From contig NC_081339.1 in the NCBI RefSeq assembly GCF_022539665.2, positions 992,001 to 1,056,000 on the forward strand: DNA of 64,000 nt, in the 5' to 3' direction. This stretch comes from Daphnia carinata. Its lineage: Eukaryota > Arthropoda > Branchiopoda > Diplostraca > Daphniidae. The position numbers and the translations under genes were made by a program. Below, piece by piece: positions 59,870-64,000 of the stretch; within the stretch, counting starts at the first letter, position 1; each line of letters starts with the position of its first letter. The notes under the pieces are model-generated. The model searched no databases. It was not told where the DNA came from and saw nothing but the letters and a program-made list of their open reading frames with translations.

Positions 59870-60138
59870 TGTCACGGCCATGGATCTTTACCAAGATAGA
59901 GACGTCGTGCTTCAGATTAAAAGATAATGTGTATTTCACCACAAGGTTCCATAACACAACTGCAAAACTAACTGCTCTAACCAATTAATCAAAAAGCCCC
60001 CACAGGTGTGCCAAGTCGCCCCTTTTATATCCGGCGACGAGGGTGGTGCTCCAAAGGACGGCCATAACTGGGGCGGGATTTCCATCCTAGCGCTGTTGTC
60101 GCTACCGCGGTGACGAATCGAATATTTCCGACGCGACA
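59870..60138 (-). repeat. 3' LTR of the gag-only element (269 bp)
   Basis: The same sequence as 62444-62712 by eye. Its right edge abuts the complement of a purine tract, which fixes it as the 3' LTR for minus-strand transcription. It encodes no credible protein; the 67-residue open frame inside is a by-product. Confidence 0.9.
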
Positions 60139-60147
60139 TCCCCCTCC
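60139..60147 (-). other. Polypurine tract
   Basis: GGAGGGGGA on the minus strand lies immediately 5' of the 3' LTR, as needed for plus-strand DNA priming. The same tract is repeated at 62713-62721 next to the second LTR. Confidence 0.75.
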
Positions 60148-60416
60148 TTAAGTCGCGACTCGTCCCGATCGCGCTCGTGTGCCAGGAAAATAGAAGTCTA
60201 AAATCTAATATTTGTGTTACGGGGTAGAGGGATTACAGGGTTAGAGGAATTACACGACATTGACTTCATTTATAGGGGGGAATAAAGTAAATAAAAGCAT
60301 TTCTCATGAATAAAAGTTGGGGCCGCCGCCGACCCATCTAGCGCTCGTAGCCTCAATACTCACCGGCCGACCAAGAGATGGCGTGGCCAGTTAGTGTCCT
60401 TTTCCAACCACGCTAT

Positions 60417-61499
60417 TCAGTCTCTTCTCATGTCCTCACGTTCTCGCCGGCTTCCATCACGTCCGTTTGGTCCCCTTTCGTCCTCTCTTCCTTCCCGATC
60501 GGGTGTTGGTGATCGTGGTCTCGTATTACCCGAGTTGGTCTCGCAAAAACGAGCAATATGACCGGAGCGTCCACATCGGTAGCAGATTGGTTTTCCGTCT
60601 ACTGTTCGAGAAGTATTCTCCCCTCCCAGGCATAATTGTTTAGTCCCTCGTTCCAGCTCTTCTATCCGAGCTGCCATATCGCGTATTAAATTTTTTAACT
60701 CGTCATGCGACCCTGGGCGCGTGCTGTCTCGCTTTGCGTCGGACTCGTAGGCTTTTTGTTTCAACGGAGTTCGCCTTTCTTCGTAGTCAGCATACGTGAC
60801 TCGCTTGGCTGGAATAGGTTCCTTCGCTTGTCCCATAAAATTAACTACCTGATGCGGCTTCTCTGAATCCTCATATGCCCTAGTATAAATTTTTAATGCT
60901 CTAAAAAATTCATCTGTCGTCCGGGGCTGTTTAATTGTCATTTCTCGCTTCAAAGGCTGATTAAGCCCACGCAAAAGATAATCTATTTTCTTCGCTTCAG
61001 ACATCATAGGGTTCAGCCTACGGCACTGATTGAGCACGTCATAGAAATATCCTACGACCGTTTCCGAAGCCTCCTGCTTCCGATTACGTAGCCTAGCTTT
61101 ATGATAGCGGTCGAAATCCTCCGAGCGAAATGTTTCTAAAAATCGCGTTCGTAGGCCCCTTATCCCGGTTTCGGCCTCCCTCCCAGGCGCGGCTTCACGC
61201 GGAGCAACATCGTCCCAGACCACCTGTCCTATTTGACAAGCTAGCCAATCCTTTGCTGTGCCTTCTACGAATAATCCAAAGTATTCCGCTTTCTCAGCGG
61301 GACCCCATCCATTAAAATTGGCGGTCCTCTCGAAACGTTCTATCCATTCAGCGGCGTCATCGTCTGGTCCTCCGCGGAAAACTGGTACTTCACGATACTG
61401 CGATGGATGAGCCGGTGCACGCTGAGCGGCTCCTCCTGCCTGTGCAGGTACACGGGCGGGAGGTCCATCATTTCCTCTAAATTCCGCACGTTGGGCCAT
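60417..61499 (-). CDS. gag: Retrotransposon Gag protein with CCHC zinc knuckle
   Basis: 360 residues from the ATG at 61499 to TGA at 60417-60419. Residues about 30-220 are the retrotransposon Gag (capsid-like) domain, with landmarks VPVFRGGPDDDAAEWIERFE, FVEGTAKDWL, FDRYHKARLRNRKQ, ETVVGYFYDVLNQCRRLNP and KIDYLLRGLNQPLKREM. A helical segment with ELERG precedes the nucleic-acid-binding knuckle CYRCGRSGHIARFC (residues 306-319), and the tail is Arg/Asp/Glu-rich. In the family this protein packages element RNA into particles. The frame is open for about 30 codons upstream of this ATG (FSGALPLVIAPTLE), so the true N terminus may be longer and disrupted by a frameshift near 61580. No pol follows. 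Confidence 0.9.
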   Translation of the reverse strand: MAQRAEFRGNDGPPARVPAQAGGAAQRAPAHPSQYREVPVFRGGPDDDAAEWIERFERTANFNGWGPAEKAEYFGLFVEGTAKDWLACQIGQVVWDDVAPREAAPGREAETGIRGLRTRFLETFRSEDFDRYHKARLRNRKQEASETVVGYFYDVLNQCRRLNPMMSEAKKIDYLLRGLNQPLKREMTIKQPRTTDEFFRALKIYTRAYEDSEKPHQVVNFMGQAKEPIPAKRVTYADYEERRTPLKQKAYESDAKRDSTRPGSHDELKNLIRDMAARIEELERGTKQLCLGGENTSRTVDGKPICYRCGRSGHIARFCETNSGNTRPRSPTPDREGREDERGPNGRDGSRREREDMRRD

Positions 61500-61581
61500 T
61501 TCAAGCGTTGGTGCTATAACGAGCGGTAAAGCTCCAGAAAAATCGTCTAACCCCTTATCTCTTCCTTCCCTTGCGCACTCG

Positions 61582-62229
61582 TTAAAAGGTTCCTTGCTTT
61601 TCGGCTATCTTCCGTTGCTCCCTCGGATCAATACACGTTTGTTCTCCTACACCGCTATCTCTCGATCTTGCTTCCTGATCAAACTTCCGATACCTACAAG
61701 AGGAATTTGTCCTCGCGTTCGACTTTCCGATCGGGTTCAGTGATACGATTCCTCTTCTCGGAAAGGTATGGCCGATCGCTTTGGCAGTCTGTGCCCCTAC
61801 TTCTGAGGAACTTGTCCTCGCGTTCGACTTTCCGATCGGGTTCAGTGATACGATTCCTCTTCGCGGAAAGGTATGGCCGATCGCTTTGGCAGTCTGTGCC
61901 CCTACTTCTGAGGAACTTGTCCTCGCGTTCGACTTTCCGATCGGGTTCAGTGATACGATTCCTCTTCTCGGAAAGGTATGGCCGATCGCTTTGGCAGTCC
62001 GTGCCCCTACTTCTGTAACTCTCTTTAGAGATTCCGCCTGACTTCCGTCAAGACCAACGTTGCGCTGTCCTTCCTCGCTTATCGGGGACGCGGCTAACCC
62101 TCGTAAACGCCTGCTCTGCCTAGGCGGATCCGTACTCATCCACCGAGCTACGTCTCTCTCCCCCACCCAATGGTAGGCCTGTCGGGCTTTCACTACGCGC
62201 TTTCCACAACTTACTCGGACGGGTCTCAA
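61582..62229 (-). pseudogene. Frameshifted Gag leader reading frame with internal repeats
   Basis: A 215-codon frame upstream of gag on the same strand but in a different register. It includes MSTDPPRQSRRLRGLA, which looks like a natural Gag start, then three 35-residue repeats (GAQTAKAIGHTFPRRGIV each), and stops in front of gag. It is most simply the original N-terminal part of Gag, cut off by a frameshift. A short leader peptide is the alternative. Confidence 0.5.
61704..62018 (-). repeat. Three tandem 105-bp repeats in the retrotransposon leader
   Basis: Equivalent points lie at 61709, 61814 and 61919, giving an exact 105-bp period. The units differ at only a few bases (for example CTTCTCGG against CTTCGCGG). 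The length keeps the reading frame. Confidence 0.92.
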
Positions 62230-62427
62230 CCTAACAGCGAATCAAGGAAATCGGCCAGGTCTGTGGTCCTGTACCACGGCAATTTAAGGCACTTTCTAGC
62301 CGGCCGGTCACACTTCCCAAGGACCCCTAAACAGCACCTGCCTCCAAGTCCCTTATTCAAAAACTTCCCAAGACCCGTGCGAAAAGAACAACAATTGCGC
62401 TTACCTTACTCAGCCTAACAGGTGGTA

Positions 62428-62443
62428 CCCTGCATCTCCACCA
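62428..62443 (-). other. tRNA primer-binding site
   Basis: On the minus strand the 16 bases next to the 5' LTR read TGGTGGAGATGCAGGG. Their complement ends in CCACCA, like the 3' end of a mature tRNA with CCA tail. The exact abutment to 62444 supports both the LTR edge and the element's orientation. I could not name the tRNA. Confidence 0.75.
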
Positions 62444-62712
62444 TGTCACGGCCATGGATCTTTACCAAGATAGAGACGTCGTGCTTCAGATTAAAAGATA
62501 ATGTGTATTTCACCACAAGGTTCCATAACACAACTGCAAAACTAACTGCTCTAACCAATTAATCAAAAAGCCCCCACAGGTGTGCCAAGTCGCCCCTTTT
62601 ATATCCGGCGACGAGGGTGGTGCTCCAAAGGACGGCCATAACTGGGGCGGGATTTCCATCCTAGCGCTGTTGTCGCTACCGCGGTGACGAATCGAATATT
62701 TCCGACGCGACA
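62444..62712 (-). repeat. 5' LTR of the gag-only element (269 bp)
   Basis: A full LTR with TGTC...GACA ends, next to the primer-binding site on its left. It should drive minus-strand transcription of gag. It is followed on its right by element sequence instead of host DNA, see 62713-63017. Confidence 0.9.
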
Positions 62713-63017
62713 TCCCCCTCCTTAAGTCGCGACTCGTCCCGATCGCGCTCGTGTGCCAGGAAAATAGAAGTCTAAAATCTAATATTTGTGTTACGGGGTA
62801 GAGGGATTACAGGGTTAGAGGAATTACACGACATTGACTTCATTTATAGGGGGGAATAAAGTAAATAAAAGCATTTCTCATGAATAAAAGTTGGGGCCGC
62901 CGCCGACCCATCTAGCGCTCGTAGCCTCAATACTCACCGGCCATAACTGGGGCGGGATTTCCATCCTAGCGCTGTTGTCGCTACCGCGGTGACGAATCGA
63001 ATATTTCCGACGCGACA
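62713..63017 (-). mobile_element. Truncated extra unit of the element
   Basis: 62713-62942 repeats the polypurine tract and 3' noncoding region (as 60139-60367), then switches at a shared GGCC to the last 75 bases of an LTR (62943-63017) before the target duplication. This is the remnant of a second tandem copy with its gag and most of one LTR deleted. Confidence 0.85.
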
Positions 63018-63021
63018 ATAT

Positions 63022-64000
63022 GTAGGAAGAAAACTAATGATTTGATGATACATTTCTGGGATCAACCCCGTAGGGTGAGGATGGTGTTCCACAAAAAGGC
63101 GAAAAAAGGGGAGGTCATCATAACCATTTTCTGGTGTACAGAAACACACACGCAAAGACATACGTTGATCAGTAAAGTACCTGTAATCAGATATGAGCGC
63201 GGATGTATCACAATTTCATCACAGCTGCGATGATTTACATGTTCATCCCTTCATCATCAATGGTAATGTTGAGAATCCCAGATGCACAAGTATAAAGCAA
63301 AATATTCCAGATATGCTGCACCATCAGGCGTTTCCGGTTAACAACTGATGGATGGGTATTGTCGAAACAAGCTATGAAAGTTTTAAAACGACGCACCGCC
63401 ACATGCTGAAAACGAAAATGAAATGCGAATCACTGGGCACATGATGTTACAAATATATTCACTCCCTTCTCAACATTACCGTTCTCATCCCTTCGTCAGT
63501 TTCAGATCATTTTTTTTTTCAAAATTTGGAAAACAATTAATAACAGAGGGGGGAGAGATTGCCGAATTGCCCTGCTGTAAACTCGTATACTAACAGCCTC
63601 ATTCAAATTTCATTTAAAATAGACCCACAACGTGAAGCTTGGAGAGTCCATTTGAATGTTTGGTGGATGTGGTACGAAATTTACGTCCCATCACCGGTAC
63701 ATCCAGTAGTGCTATCGACTTCCCAAAGCATTCCGTTAATCAATACAATTAACATGCGTCATATTTATACCGATAGTGCGACCGACAATCATTAGCAAGA
63801 TTCAGACCATTCAAAGTCCTTCACGTCAACAAATAACGACAGACTTGCAGGTAAAGTCGCAAAATGCGAAAGCATATGTCTAAACAAAAACAGCTCATTG
63901 AAACAACGAAGGGATAATGTTCGCATTATATAAATGCCCACCCGATTCATCTGAAATGCTGGAACGCGATGAACTGGTATCAACCCATGGCCTACTATAA
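63022..64000. other. Noncoding, nothing recognised
   Basis: Host sequence to the right of the retrotransposon. Short open frames are present but none resembles a known family. Confidence 0.45.

Larger units (their letters stand above)
59866..63021 (-). mobile_element. Nonautonomous Ty3/gypsy-type LTR retrotransposon (gag only) with extra truncated unit
   Basis: The insertion is flanked by ATAT duplications (59866-59869 and 63018-63021). Layout on the plus strand: LTR 59870-60138; polypurine tract and 3' noncoding; gag on the minus strand 60417-61499; leader with three 105-bp repeats; primer-binding site 62428-62443; LTR 62444-62712; a second copy of the 3' noncoding region 62713-62942; LTR fragment 62943-63017. 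Outer ends are TGTC...GACA. Only about 2.3 kb separates the two full LTRs, and no protease, reverse transcriptase, RNase H or integrase frame exists. Movement would need proteins from a complete relative. The LTRs look identical by eye, so the insertion is young. Confidence 0.88.

Noticed and set aside
59936..60139. 67-codon frame repeated identically at 62510-62713
   Set aside because: It is only the two LTR copies read on the minus strand; no protein family.
61704..62018. CRISPR-like array
   Set aside because: The three 105-bp units are contiguous without unique spacers, lie in a retrotransposon, and the genome is eukaryotic.

Overview
This is eukaryotic nuclear DNA, most likely from an arthropod and probably a branchiopod crustacean such as Daphnia. 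The evidence is short introns (47-75 bp in the clearer genes), GT-AG splice sites, T-rich intergenic DNA, and recognisable animal families: discoidin domain receptor, group III secreted phospholipase A2 and animal haem peroxidase. An LTR retrotransposon with a zinc-knuckle Gag is also present. The species is an inference; no search was run.

Gene-dense left part (about 2-20 kb). Three exons of a discoidin domain receptor lie on the minus strand (2008-3572) and the gene runs off the left edge. A single-exon, proline-rich, internally repeated protein follows on the plus strand (5172-6872). Next come a decayed group III phospholipase A2 locus (8952-11749, +) with two tandem catalytic exons, a block of foldback repeats (12757-14060), and an eleven-exon haem peroxidase (14591-16952, -). 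The peroxidase diverges from a membrane-anchored protein with an eIF4G-like (MIF4G-like) middle region (17496-19001, +). Two copies of a roughly 180-bp dispersed repeat (14271 and 19922) bracket the peroxidase/MIF4G block. Several conserved exons here carry in-frame stops, mostly TGA. This suggests pseudogenes or a damaged haplotype, though base errors are possible.

Gene-poor middle (about 20-59.8 kb). No gene can be confidently identified. It holds a solo LTR (23706-24102), a small foldback/MITE-like element (56785-57028), microsatellites, and a scatter of exon-like open segments with good splice sites. The best of these are 26929-27078 (-), 51209-51351 (+) and 54243-54347 (+). They may belong to one or more long-intron genes that cannot be assembled by eye.

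Right end (59.8-63.0 kb). A young Ty3/gypsy-type insertion is oriented on the minus strand. It has a 4-bp target duplication, apparently identical 269-bp LTRs, a primer-binding site and polypurine tract, and a gag gene but no pol. It also has an extra truncated right-hand unit formed by a microhomology deletion. The last 1 kb shows nothing recognisable.
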